The translations under genes were made by a program, and so were the position numbers. A stretch of 64,000 bases of DNA from Tiliqua scincoides (taxonomy: Eukaryota > Chordata > Lepidosauria > Squamata > Scincidae). A model generated the notes under the pieces. That model was not told where the DNA came from and made no database searches. It worked only from the letters and a program-made list of their open reading frames with translations. Shown here piece after piece: positions 45,559 to 56,518 of the stretch; position 1 is the first letter of the stretch; each line of letters opens with the position of its first letter. The stretch spans positions 216,190,419 through 216,254,418 of the forward strand of contig NC_089822.1 of the NCBI RefSeq assembly GCF_035046505.1. Reading direction: 5' to 3'.

Positions 45559-46824
45559 TTTTTAATTTCTCTTTAATATTTACAATCTCAGAGGGCTGGG
45601 GTGAGGGGTTAGTGCCACTGACTGTCAGAATACGAGGGGCTGGACTGTACAACAGGCAATGTGCGACAAACTGCAAGCTGAAGGGGAAATGGTGAGAACA
45701 GATTTTCCATGTTTTGCTCATAAAGCATACAGACATGAATCTAAAATAAAGTCTCAAACAAATGAAAGATACATGTTACAGAGAACAGAAATCTCTTACT
45801 ACAGTAAGTATTTTGCTCAGGCAGAAGACTCTGCTTCATATTCTACAAAATTCAATTCTAATCGAATTGATGGAATAATATAAGCTAAATGGTATCAACA
45901 TAATATTTCAGACAGTTCTTAATGCTCAAAGTACAATAGAATTATACAATTCACAGATCAACAGCACAGGACAGCTCCATCCCTTCAGCAGGTAGTTCAA
46001 AAATGTCTGTGCTGTAAAGAGAAAGAGAAGCAATGTGCCTTCAACTTGGCGGTTGAAATGGGTTTGCTAGATGTGCCGTTATTTTTGTCCTTGTTTTTTT
46101 TGTTAATTCAAGTAAACAGAGACTTACCAAACTGAAAATCAATCTAAGTAGTTACTTTGTGCCTTTAAGCCTAAGAAGTGAAGATGCAAATTCTAAGCAC
46201 AGTAAAGCAGACTAAATGAGAAGAAAAAGGATGTCAGACAAAAAGAGAGGTCCTTTCTACCACCTGTATTGCAAACCAAGTTAAAATGTAGACATTCAAA
46301 CATGGTAAATAAATTCAAACATGGTAAAATGCCCAAATGTCTAACTCTTTTTTTTTTTAACTTTTAAGAAATACGGGGGGGGGGGGGGAACAGGATGACA
46401 GCTGAAAAGAAAGTGTTACATGTAATTCAGTTTCTATGTGACTATTGTAAACACTTCAGAGAAAAAGTTTATTCCGAATCAAAACGACTGATGGAATAAA
46501 GGCAGACAACATGCAAGGAAAATTGTTCCATATTCACATACGGTAGTTCTTATTGTAACTTTGCAATGGTCTGTCCCATAAAGAAAACTCTGATAAGATT
46601 TTTTCACATATGAAACATGCATGGATTTGTAATTTAACTTATTTATATAATCCATTCAGAAGGAGAGGAGAAATTTTTTAGCTGATGGGGGGGCATTTGC
46701 CTGCCAATTTGCCATTTCAGATAGAAACAGAAGGTGATACTTGCAAAAGCTTTTCCAGAAAGACTGCATAACAAAGTGAATTGCACTGCCCAAAATGAGT
46801 ATCTGAAGACAGATGTGCAACTGA

Positions 46825-47002
46825 GGGTCCAATCCTATCCAACTTTCCAGAGCTGACACAGCTGTGCCAATGGGTACATGCTGCATCCTGCACTGGGGGA
46901 GCAGTACTGGAAGCCTGCTCAAAGTAAGGGAATGTTTGTTCCCTTATCTTGGAGCTGCATTGTGGCTGCATTGGCACTGGAAAGTTGGAAAGGATTGGGC
47001 CC
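46825..47002. mobile_element. Short inverted-repeat element, 180-bp class, inside the WNK2 3' UTR
   Basis: GGGTCCAATCCTATCCAACT at the left and GTTGGAAAGGATTGGGCCC at the right. The body has GTGCCAATGGGTACATGCTG and GTAAGGGAATGTTTGTTCCC. Flanks are TGA and TTA, a diverged 3-bp duplication. Confidence 0.82.
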
Positions 47003-47667
47003 TTACTTTCACAAGCTTTGTAAATGCTTCTATTTTAAAAACAAGGTTACGCATTTCATTACCCTTCTTGCAAATGAAGTGACTGCCTGAGTGCATTTAA
47101 AGAGCAAGTTTAAACTCATCATTTAACCCCCAATTAAAATAAAAGCATTTACTGGAGGTGGGGGGGAATGGAACAAACCTGGTCCAAAATTTCAAATGTA
47201 AACCTTCAATAGATGCAAATTAAAATTTGCATATATATGCAAATCTTTTAAAATGTAAATTTAACTTCACACAAGCAGATTGTAAATAAAATACACCTTT
47301 CAAAGTATTTTTTTTTACACATCTTTCCAGTTAGAACTGAAAAGTTAGAATTCAAGGCACTATCCTCCCGCAGTATCAGTTCAGTTGCCTGACCATCAAT
47401 TCAAGTACCTTAACGTTGAAGGTTGGAGTTTCAAACACCAGAACGCAAAGTGAAGTGTCTTCGGCAATGAAGGAGAAGCAGATATTGCCATAACCACAAA
47501 CTAATCGGTGTGAAAACATTTCACAGTGATTGCTTGATGCAGGGTATGGCTGTGTGCATTGGGAGGCCAACGGGCAAACGCACAACTGCATATAGGCTCA
47601 AAACACTCTGCTTTTACAACAGGGCAATCATCATCGGCTATCAAGGGGCGACAAAGCTGGGTTATTC

Positions 47668-48006
47668 TCAAGTCGGGCCTGGTGGGCTGACAACCGGTTG
47701 CTGCAACGGCCCGGGAAACAGCTGCAGGCCGGTTTTGCCAAGAGCCGGGAAACGTGCAATGCTCTGGCTTCCTACAATCCCAGGTTGTGCTGTCAGGCCC
47801 GACCACTGCATTCCAAACACAGGTGCCGGGAAAACTCCTCCATACGGACAGAGAGGCATCACAAAAGGGTTTACTGTGCCAGAAAGCGTAGTACCTGGCA
47901 TAGGCACGGGCAGGGATGGCGAAATTCCAGGAGTTAATGCCGCTGGCATGGGACAAGACACTGGAACAATGCACTGTTTCCCCATTCCTGTTCTGACTGA
48001 ATTAAC
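47668..48006 (-). CDS. WNK2: WNK2 last coding exon, C-terminal 112 residues
   Basis: The exon opens after a good acceptor (GTTTGTTTTTATAG at 48020-48007) in phase 0 with VNSVRTGMGKQC and ends at a TGA (47670-47668) after PVVSPPGPT. It encodes the extreme C-terminus of a WNK (with-no-lysine) kinase, a cytoplasmic chloride-sensing Ser/Thr kinase that acts through SPAK/OSR1 on cation-chloride cotransporters. The catalytic domain is far upstream, outside the window. The tail is Pro-rich (TPGISPSLPVPMPG) and contains YGGVFPAPVFGMQWSG, which resembles the WNK1 C-terminus as I recall it. TPGISPSLPVPMP lines up with IPGAAPTLSVPTP of the human WNK2 tail, also from memory. No RFxV/I docking motif is present here. 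Another open frame across the exon (47974-47501) is a shadow. Confidence 0.85.
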   Translation of the reverse strand, partial: VNSVRTGMGKQCIVPVSCPMPAALTPGISPSLPVPMPGTTLSGTVNPFVMPLCPYGGVFPAPVFGMQWSGLTAQPGIVGSQSIARFPALGKTGLQLFPGPLQQPVVSPPGPT

Positions 48007-49246
48007 CTATAAAAACAAACATAAAAAGCACAGCTATATTACGCTTGTACCCTCCTAGCTGAGCGCTGCAATATTATTGCTTTATCGCACTTTTCATTTT
48101 TCCATTCAGCCCTGCCTGCCATGCTCTATTTTGTTCCCAGGGTATGTGCTGGTCTTGCTCCCTCTAGTGGCCAAGACTGTGAACGAGGTGATAAAGCTCA
48201 CAGGCTCTTCATACAAATCCCACCCAGTTCGTTCACACAGAAATGGTTTGAGAGAATGAGCTCAGGCTTATTTCTATGATGAGTTCCAGAGAATGGGAAA
48301 CATAGATTTATTTTTTTTTAGGGAAATATAGATTTTTATTTAAAAAGTTTCATACTACAGTACATACTACAATGGGGCTCTGGGATTGATTGAATGAATG
48401 TAAGGCATTCTGGTGCCTCTCAAAATAGCTACTTGATCTATATGCAGTGGTGGATAAGGAATAACCTCTTTGCTAAGAGAAAACAAACAAACCAAACCCA
48501 CACTTCAACCAGCCTCGGCACATCTAACTCCAGTAAGAACTTCAAGTGGAAATGTGATTTCCTATGTATATGTAAATAGCTCACAGCCTAATCTGAAAAT
48601 CCACAATATGCTAGAGTGAAGACAGGGATCTTACCTTAAACAGCAATCTCCCCCCCCAGCCCATTTCTTGCAACCTCCCCAAACACTCTTACCTAAAATT
48701 CTTCCAGATATTTGAGAATATACACACGGGGGGGGTGGGGGGGTGGGAGGGACGGGCTTTGCACTAAGCAGTGTCAGGTTTACTGCTCACTGAAAATATC
48801 TAAACATTGCAGAACTGAGTGAGCAAAAGCGCTTTCTTTTCTAAACACTGAGAGCAGCTGACTTCCTGAGAATTATGAGCTTAATAATAGAGCAAATGCC
48901 AATGGAGCAGTTATTGTACAAAAAGCTATCTGGTCGTCCTCGTCCCATCCCCCCCCCCATGGATTTGGTTTGCAGGTTTTAATTTCACATATAATTTACA
49001 ACTTCTAGCAGCGATTCCATTAAGTCAGCACCTACTCCTGAATGGTTTTTCTTTCAGGCAAATCCCGTTGTCTCTACAAGATCAGAGCCAGGTAGAGAAT
49101 TACATCTAGGAAGATGAAGGGATACTTTTTAAGGCATAAAAATGTATGCAAATTATGTGAGAACTCCAAACACAGGAAAAGCAAATGTGTTTTGCATATT
49201 TAGGGAGTTTTAGTGCAAACAGTTACATTCAGAAAGGCAACGTGTG

Positions 49247-49329
49247 ATACAATCCTATGCATGTTTGGTCAGAAGTTCTCTCTTCAATGATGCTTACTCC
49301 CAGGAAAGGGTGCATAGGATTGCAACCAT
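49247..49329. mobile_element. Short inverted-repeat element, 90-bp class
   Basis: GATACAATCCTATGCATGTT to GGTGCATAGGATTGCAACC, with AATGATGCTTACTCCCAGGA inside. Confidence 0.72.
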
Positions 49330-49952
49330 CATTACATATTTTGGAGCCAAGAATAGCAATTTAAACATGGGTGAGAGTAAGCATTTAGTAAATAGTCTAA
49401 AAAGTGCATTCATTGAAATAAGTTTTGCTTGTAAAACTCTTGCATTTTTTTAACAGTACTTTTTAAAAAGTATACTTTAGCAAAAGAAGGAAATATCTGG
49501 GCAGTTTAATCCAGTGGATTTGTAATAATCCTAAACCTGCCACTAGGGCAGAGCCCACATCCTGTTTTACCAGGAGCCATTTTATTCTCCAGATGGTCAC
49601 CTGAAAATGAGAAGTGTATTTTTCTGTCCAATCTGATCTCACAGATCAGACATCTCACAGATGTCTAAACTCTATAATAAAGTCAGCACCATCTAGTTTC
49701 TTATAGAGTACATGGAGATGAATGGTATGAAATTACTAGTTAGAGAAGGGGGGGTTGAACCTGAGGAATGAATGTGCTTGCCCTACCCTACCCAAACCAC
49801 TCAAAATGGAAATCACTCAAAAGGTTATTTTGCCTTTCAGAACATTAAGGTGGTTGCAATGCAATAAAATTTATGCAAAACTACTTAGGGTGTTACATGT
49901 GGAAAGAGAGATGCAGTCCGAAAGTAACAGTAACAGATGTAACCTGCTACAT

Positions 49953-50294
49953 CAGGGGTGTCAAACTCATTTCATACAGTGGGCCAAAGTTGGCATTCAG
50001 GGCACCTGCTGAGGGCCGGAAGTGATGTCATTAAGCAGAAAGGGACATCACTAAGCAGGTGATGGCCAGAAATCAGCACCTTGTTCTCATATAGAAGCTC
50101 ATTAAATGCAAATGATGGAAGAGAAAATACGTAAAACTTGATCATATGTCATGATATGGGAAAGCCCAATTTTTATGTGGGCTGCCATTTCAGCAGTAAC
50201 ACCTCAGCACTGCTCAGTAGCTGAGAGCCTGAGGGCCAGATAAAAAACTTCTGGGGCTGCATCTGGCCCCCAGGCCTTATGTTTGACACCCCTG
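49953..50294. mobile_element. hAT non-autonomous element with perfect 8-bp duplication
   Basis: Ends CAGGGGTGTCAAACTCATTT and, in reverse, CAGGGGTGTCAAACATAAGG. TGCTACAT flanks both sides (49945-49952 and 50295-50302). It is 342 bp long and non-coding. Confidence 0.92.
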
Positions 50295-50989
50295 TGCTAC
50301 ATCAATCACTTCCCTCTTTTTACAGTAATTAGCATCATTTCAACTCTCTATATTAACTGATAAATTTGCTGAATAAAAAATTGCTAGGCATTGTTTGAAT
50401 TTGGAAACATAATTCTAAAGTATCTCTGAATGGCATCCAATGATGTCAAGACATTTTTAGTCAAAGAAAACAACCCTGGAAAGAAGCTGGGAGGAAGCAG
50501 GGAACAAGGACAGGAAAGCAGGGCTAACTTGAAAGACAGTGATGTATAGAGAAACCTCAGCAAAAGGAGCAGGCAAAGGCAAGTGGGGTATCATTGGAAA
50601 GAAGCAATGGAGCAGCAAAACAAAGGGGCAATGGAAAAGGAAAGCGGGGCAGTGCCTGCTGGAAATGGGGAAGGGAAGTTGGGACTGACATTTGTCTGTT
50701 CACTCAGCTACAGTTCACTTTTATGCTTACATCTCCATTGTAAGGGCTTCCAGCATTTGGCGGGGCATCTTACTAGCAACGTTATAAATGTCTACATGAT
50801 GCCTACATAGCCAACATTTCACAAAGTGAAAACATCCTCATGGCAATGTGTCTATAAGCTTACTACTGAGACACCTAGTTGTTTACAGTGTTTACAGAAG
50901 TGAAATGCTTCTATAGTCCCAACAGGTCACATATATGCTGAATCCTGGTTAGCCTTACTACCAATAAGCAACATCCTGCATATGCGAAG

Positions 50990-51055
50990 AATAAGCCCCA
51001 TTAAGACCAGCAACACTTACTTCTGAGTAAATATGAAAAGGAGTGGGCTTCAGTG
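50990..51055. mobile_element. Short inverted-repeat element, 90-bp class, fragment
   Basis: AAGCCCCATTAAGACCAGCA and ACACTTACTTCTGAGTAAAT match the central and right parts of the class. Confidence 0.5.
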
Positions 51056-51112
51056 TGCTTAAATCCCAATGGTGGGCCTGGAGGGGGAACAGGGGGGCAA
51101 ATGTCACAAGTG

Positions 51113-51300
51113 ACGCAGAGCTCTGGACTGTGCGGGAAGCCTTCTGAGGCTTCCAATGCAATCTTAAGCAGTACTTCTGGTTTCCTGGAAGTACTGTTTA
51201 AGAATGAGGGGATGCTTCAGAATGCTTTCCAAGTAATCAGTAATATCGTGCGAGGCTCTGTGGCGATGAGTAAGCAGGGGGTGGCGTGATGGAGGGGATG
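51113..51300. repeat. Fragment related to the 7.6-kb hAT element
   Basis: TTCTGAGGCTTCCAATGCAA and TCTTAAGCAGTACTTCTGGT match TTCTGAGGCTTCCGGTGTGC and TCTTAAGCAGTACTTCTGGT near 7.99-8.03 kb. The hairpin arms are also kept in part (GGAAGTACTGTTTAAGA). Confidence 0.6.
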
Positions 51301-51534
51301 GCATTGTGGACCTTTGTTCTGGGGCATGTAGTGGGGCAGGCCCATTACAGGCCCATTGCTAGATCCTGTTGGAATCAATGGAGTGTCAGCATACTAAACT
51401 TTCTGTGGATTATGTCCAACATCATTCTGGAATCCAATAAATACTGCCCCCATCTAGCAAGTTAGTTTGCCCACATAGGCAATTTTTCATATATACAGTA
51501 TTGCCTTATCTGGATGTACATTTGGATTCTGATG

Positions 51535-52090
51535 TTCATCAGGCAGCCCTAACCTGCCCTGGTACAGCCAGGCTTGATAGCCTGCGCTGTATCCAGCAGA
51601 GGTTAGAAGGCAGCTGGAAGTCTCCTCAACGTAAGGGCATAGGTTTCCTCTTAGCCCAAGTAACACACTACCCTGTACAAAGGGGCTACTCGATTGCCAG
51701 CTATTTAGCTGGCTGACGTCTGAGCAGCTCCATGTAAAGGACATGAGTTTGGATACAGCAGAGGAGGCCTCCACCATTCCTGCCCTCCCTCCCATGTCTG
51801 ATCTGCCCCCTTTCCTTCCTCCCCCCACCCAAAACACCCCTCCTCGCCTCTCCTCCCACCACCCTCTCCCAGCCTCTATGCTGCCTTAGCATGATACCTC
51901 TGCCAGTGACTGCCAGCGAAAAGGACTGTGCTGGCCTGCCTACAGTCACTCCCAGAGTGAATGCAGCAAAGGCGGGCTGGTGCAGTCCTTCCAACTGGTG
52001 ATGCCAACTCTAGAGCAGTTGCAAATGTGCTTTTATGGCATGTTTGCGACACTTGAGGCCAGCAGACCAGTGGGAGCACCAGAGGAAGGG
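51535..52090. mobile_element. GC-rich inverted-repeat element, 500-bp class
   Basis: It runs from GGCAGCCCTAACCTGCCCTG through ACAAAGGGGCTACTCGATTG and a pyrimidine-rich middle to ATGTGCTTTTATGGCATGTT and TGCGACACTTGAGG, the landmarks of the class. Confidence 0.62.
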
Positions 52091-52187
52091 TAAGTTTAGA
52101 TTTCTCTCCGAGTCATATTGAATTGGCTAGCTGCAGCTTTGAATGTGAATAGGACATCCCTATCCATAACCGCCTATTATTACATGG

Positions 52188-52496
52188 GTTGGTCTGTGGA
52201 ACTCCTTGCCACAGGATGTGGTGATGGCGCCTAGCCTAGACGCCTTTAAAAGGGGATTGGACGAGTTTCTGGAGGAAAAATCCATTATGGGGTACAAGCC
52301 ATGATGTGTATGCGCAACCTCCTGATTTTAGAAATGGGTTATGTCAGAATGCCAGATGCAAGGGAGGGCACCAGGATGAGGTCTCTTGTTATCTGGTGTG
52401 CTCCCTGGGGCATTTGGTGGGCCGCTGTGAGATACAGGAAGCTGGACTAGATGGGCCTATGGCCTGATCCAGTGGGGCTGTTCTTATGTTCTTATG
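52188..52496 (+). mobile_element. CR1 LINE 3' end, longest copy
   Basis: It begins in the last part of the CR1 coding frame (GTCTGTGGAACTCCTTGCCA, encoding LWNSLP-like residues, then AFKRGLDEFLEEK). It continues through the shared 3' UTR and ends GGGGCTGTTCTTATGTTCTT and ATG. It is close in sequence to the 11.2-kb copy. Confidence 0.88.
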
Positions 52497-54060
52497 ACCA
52501 GTTGCCCAGAACTACAGCTTGATCAAGGCATAGGTCTATAGTAAAACCACAGTTAACACAATGTGACAACATACATTATTAAATCTGCATTACTGAATTC
52601 CTGTCTTTGGTTTGTTTCAAATAAGTTCTGTTAAGTTACTTTATATTAACTGCAGAAAGAGAAAGAGACCTGTGCTCTTCTTTATATGCTGGAGAACATA
52701 ATGATGAATTACAAATGTTATTCAGACATTCCATTCTTCACTTAAGGCAATAGAGCCAAAACACTCATCGAACCAAGGGTGGACTTTACTCCTTCCTATT
52801 TTTAATTCCTCTTCATCCTTCACCCACACAAAAATTCTCGCATTCTAGCCAACTAGCTAGAGTCAAGCTTAAACAGATCTGTAAGCCTGCTATTTCCAGT
52901 TTGTTTAGCATAACACCTACCAGTCACTGAAACAAGAACTACACACTTTATGTTGAATTCAGCATATTTCCCACCCCATACAGCTTCTCTTCTTATTTCA
53001 TTCCCATGCCTTTGTGACCTGACAAAATCGCTGTAATGTGTATAAAACAAAAACAAAAGAAGACACAAATGGCTGTACAATTGACGGCCTGCCCCCAATT
53101 TAAACTAATTTCTTCCTTTAAAAAAATCCAATACAGCCTAGGAGGTAATGTTTACCATGTAGCTCTGAAAATAATTTTGTTTCAGAGCTTGTCAAAGTTG
53201 GGTCAGAGCAGCATTAAAGAAAAGTTCATATATGATGGGCTGAAACCAATAGATAATACTTGTCTCCCTTAATTTTTAAGACTAATTTTCCACACACAGC
53301 ATATGAGTAATTCTAAGAACAAATCTGTGCTAGCCATTCATGCTTCATGGCCAGATTGAGAGGTCATGTGATGTGATGTGATGTAGTTTAATATAGGATT
53401 TTTTACTGCAATAGCTGCAAAGAGAAGTGAGTTCCCTTTTATCAAACAAAGAAAAAAAAAAGATGTGGGTTATACTGCCTATTAGGTAAGCAAATAAAAC
53501 AAGACAAAAGAATTCTTGTAAGCTTTTATGCAGCTGATCCAAAAGGAGCCACCAGTTTTTCAAGTCATATATACAAAGTTTTGTTTTAGAAAAGGATGAT
53601 GCTGAAAGCAACAAAACCATTCTTTAAGTAGAACACAAGTACTCTGTATAGGATATGGCAAAGAGAGGGATGGACTGTGCATTTATACTGAAACAGTATG
53701 CATGCAACTCCTCACTGGTAGAGATTGCCTGCAGAATTATCATTTACAAATGAATATAGTAAGAATGCACAAAATCAGACAGAAGAAATTATTTCTCCTT
53801 TTGTTACAGCATTTCGCAGCCCTTTACTTCCCTTGGGACTGGCTACAAGATTACGAACACTTAGGTTGCAGAAACTTGGAACCAACATTGTCAAAATCAT
53901 GAGTGCATCAAGACAGGCAAAGGTGATGTATATGTTTCATCACAAAATTTACCCCAACTAGACAAAGGATTAGGGAAAACCTGCTTCCTGCATTTAACTG
54001 TCTCACCGAAAGGGGAAAAAAATATACAAAGATTACTGAACCAAGAGGCTTCAATTCTAA

Positions 54061-54150
54061 GGCTACAATCCTATACACACTTTCCTGGGAGGAAGTCCCA
54101 CTGAACACAATGGGACTTACTTCTGAGTAGATATGCATAGGATTGTGCTG
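54061..54150. mobile_element. Short inverted-repeat element, 90-bp class, TAA duplication
   Basis: GGCTACAATCCTATACACAC, then CCACTGAACACAATGGGACT, ending ATGCATAGGATTGTGCTG, between TAA (54058-54060) and TAA (54151-54153). It is the best preserved copy of the class in the window. Confidence 0.9.
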
Positions 54151-54986
54151 TAAGACCCTTTGTATTACCACAGTGATTCTTTCATGGGTTTAGTCCTTCA
54201 GTTGCAATTCATGTGCTGGTGCTTCTCTGCTATAACACAAGAATAATTTTGTGACATGCTATAGCGGAAGCTGCAAAAAGTATTGGAAAAAGTATTCAAG
54301 TTGCATCTGACACGTGAGTACTGACATGCAACCAACATGGATCTCAATCCGCCCAAGGTATGTAAGAAGTGATTTTGCAGACATACACTTAACACAGCAT
54401 ATCATCATTTTCAGTCAAAACCCCTCCTAGGAAACAAGGCATGAGACTCTGAGAACTTTTCCTGTTGCTACGTAGGCTCCCTATACTACATTCCAATATT
54501 GGTGTTACTCTCCCATACATTTATATAATCTGAAATGTTACACTCCTACAAAAACTGCTGCTATTAAAATGAAACCTTCAATAAAAAAAATACGATAAGG
54601 AACCCTCTCCCACGTTAAAGAGCCTTAAAGAAAGGCAGTGGGCGTTTTCTATCAATATTTAAGTATTTTGATGAAGGGTGGATCACTTTTTCCCTTACAC
54701 AAATTTGCTCTTCCAGCACCATGGCTTTCCAGTTTGTTTTCTCTTTGTACCTCACATCATTACATCTATGCTTATTGCTTTTTCAGCCTCTGAAGAAATA
54801 AAGTAAAACATTAGTAATTTATTAGAGAATCTTTAAGTGCAAGAGAAGTGAAGTTTAGTAACATAGCCTGAGTCAACTATGTGAAGCTTTTCAAATGTCA
54901 TTGGTGATTTTCCTCATGATTAAATCATACAAGTTTATGATCTTCATATCTTGAACTACTTGTTTCCTTATCCAGTAGTTCTACTG

Positions 54987-55342
54987 CAGCAATTTTCAAT
55001 GTGTTTCTTTGCATGGCACACCGACCTCTAAGGTCTTCTCTATGGTCTTGGTCTCCTGTGATGTCACTAGCAGCTTCCGCAAGACTCTTCTGGGTTCTGC
55101 AGCACCGTTTCTAAGGCAACTGTCCATAGTAACAAATTATTTGTTCCTCTTCCCCCACCAGCAGAGACAATGGAGGAAGAGGGACAGTCAAGTTGTTACT
55201 ACAAACAGTTGCCCTAGAAACAGAGCCACAGAACCTGGAAGAGTTTATCAGCAATTTTCAACCACTGTGCTCCAAACTCCTGGGGAATGCCTGCAGACCT
55301 TTTGCAGCAAATGTGCTGTGGCACACCAGCTGAAAATTGCTG
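54987..55342. mobile_element. hAT non-autonomous element
   Basis: Ends CAGCAATTTTCAATGTGTTT and, in reverse, CAGCAATTTTCAGCTGGTGT. The 8-bp flanks TTCTACTG and CTCTAGTT match only partly. The inside has a second CAGCAATTTTCAACCACTG at 55250, suggesting internal rearrangement or nesting. Confidence 0.75.
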
Positions 55343-56258
55343 CTCTAGTTCTAGTGTGCTGTGTAAGGTCTCAAGCACATAAAGAACTCTCCACAAACAG
55401 GATCTGCCCCATTTCTTTCAACGTCAGAGGATGTTCTCTGGTCACATTGTGTATCTGGAGCTCTGCCCAGCTTCAGAGTGAATGGTGGCAGCCCCTACTT
55501 GCAGTAGCTTTATGTGCATATTGGGCAAAGTTGGAGCATAGGAATCTTGGATCAAGCCATGGAGCTATGGATTAGCATTTGCACACACCTATTTACTTAC
55601 ATGCATCCAGCAACAAATGGTGATTGAAGATAATAAGTAGTAGCATTGGAAATGAGTTGTGGTGGTAGTGACGGTGGAATGATAAGGAGATGACAGAGTT
55701 TCCATCTTCCACATTAAACCACATGGGCCTTTTTAGAATTAACTTTCTAGTGGGAAAATATATATCTGAAATATTATGTAATCAGTCTATGAAAGTTAAA
55801 AAAGAATCTTTTGTGGCCATTTTTCTGTTTAAAAGATGGAATATTAGCACAGCCCTAGCAGAAAAAGAACCTACATGAAACTCTGCCCCCAAACTACTAT
55901 TCCAGGAAACAAACTACTGGAAAAGAGCAAATGATACATTTAAAAAGAACATAAAAGAAACTTCAGCAATGTTCAAAAGTGTTTTAACAACAAGTAACAT
56001 TTGATGACCAGTGAATGTATTGCTGTGTATCAACTATTAAGTCACAAGTCTGTTTGTAAAAAGTTATATACTGAACCAGACATGGTCAAGATCAAGTCCA
56101 AGTAGACAAAATTATTAAGCTCTTTTTAGTAGTTAATGAAGTGAAATGGATTTTTGTATGGAGTGTGCTCTTTTAAGCTTATGTCCTCCAAACACCAGCT
56201 CTGCAATTGCTCTCAGACACAAAGCAAAATGCAACACTCTTCAAGGAGTGCCACTTAC

Positions 56259-56518
56259 TCCACACGTCTCATTCTGTGTCTGCAAGGGACTAGCCTTTGG
56301 CTCCATGTCTTGCCGTTTTTGGTTCTGCTTAAGTTGGTTTAGGGATGGTTTTGCTTGCACGGCTCCTGCGGTTTTGCTTGTCCATTGATCCACCAACTTG
56401 TGGAGATCGTCTGTGAAAGTTCCCTTCTTGTTGTTACTGTTGTTTGCTTGCACCTGCACCTGTAGTGTCGTTTGGGGTAGAGGGTCCGGATATGCTACAA
56501 GGCTGTTTGTTGAGGATC
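56259..56518 (-). CDS. WNK2: WNK2 penultimate coding exon
   Basis: The exon lies between an acceptor (TGTAATGTCTTAG, ending at 56519) and a GTAAGT donor (56258-56253). It starts with the last two bases of a codon and ends in phase 0, fitting both neighbours. The residues run [17 protein letters not shown], then [20 protein letters not shown] and [20 protein letters not shown], and end NETCG. The segment [19 protein letters not shown] is the conserved C-terminal block of vertebrate WNK1, WNK2 and WNK3. WTSKT, LNQLKQ and QDME follow human WNK2 closely from memory, which is why WNK2 is preferred over WNK3. This block lies beyond the coiled coils, and its biochemical role is not evident from the sequence. 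Confidence 0.93.

Larger units (their letters stand above)
45535..47667 (-). other. WNK2: 3' UTR of WNK2
   Basis: AT-rich sequence follows the stop codon without any splice signal that I trust. The most plausible end is near 45.54 kb, about 15-20 bases beyond an AATAAA on the minus strand (45558-45553), with a GT-containing stretch downstream. Earlier AATAAA matches, for example near 46.47 kb, could give shorter transcripts. A 178-bp inverted-repeat element (46825-47002) and a long G run (46376-46388) lie within it. The exact end is inferred. Confidence 0.6.
48007..56258 (-). other. WNK2: WNK2 last intron, about 8.25 kb
   Basis: Bounded by GTAAGT (56258-56253) and TATAG (48011-48007). Beyond the repeats listed separately I see no exon in it. 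It holds G-rich runs near 48.73 kb and a (GTGAT)n tract near 53.37 kb. The open frame at 55009-55575 largely overlaps a hAT element and is not called. Confidence 0.8.

Noticed and set aside
47501-47974. 157- and 182-codon frames overlapping the WNK2 last exon
   Set aside because: Only the frame ending at 47670-47668 joins the upstream exon in phase and gives WNK-like residues. The others are shadows.
55009-55575. 188-codon open frame in the WNK2 intron
   Set aside because: Its first half coincides with a hAT non-autonomous element and the rest has no family match.
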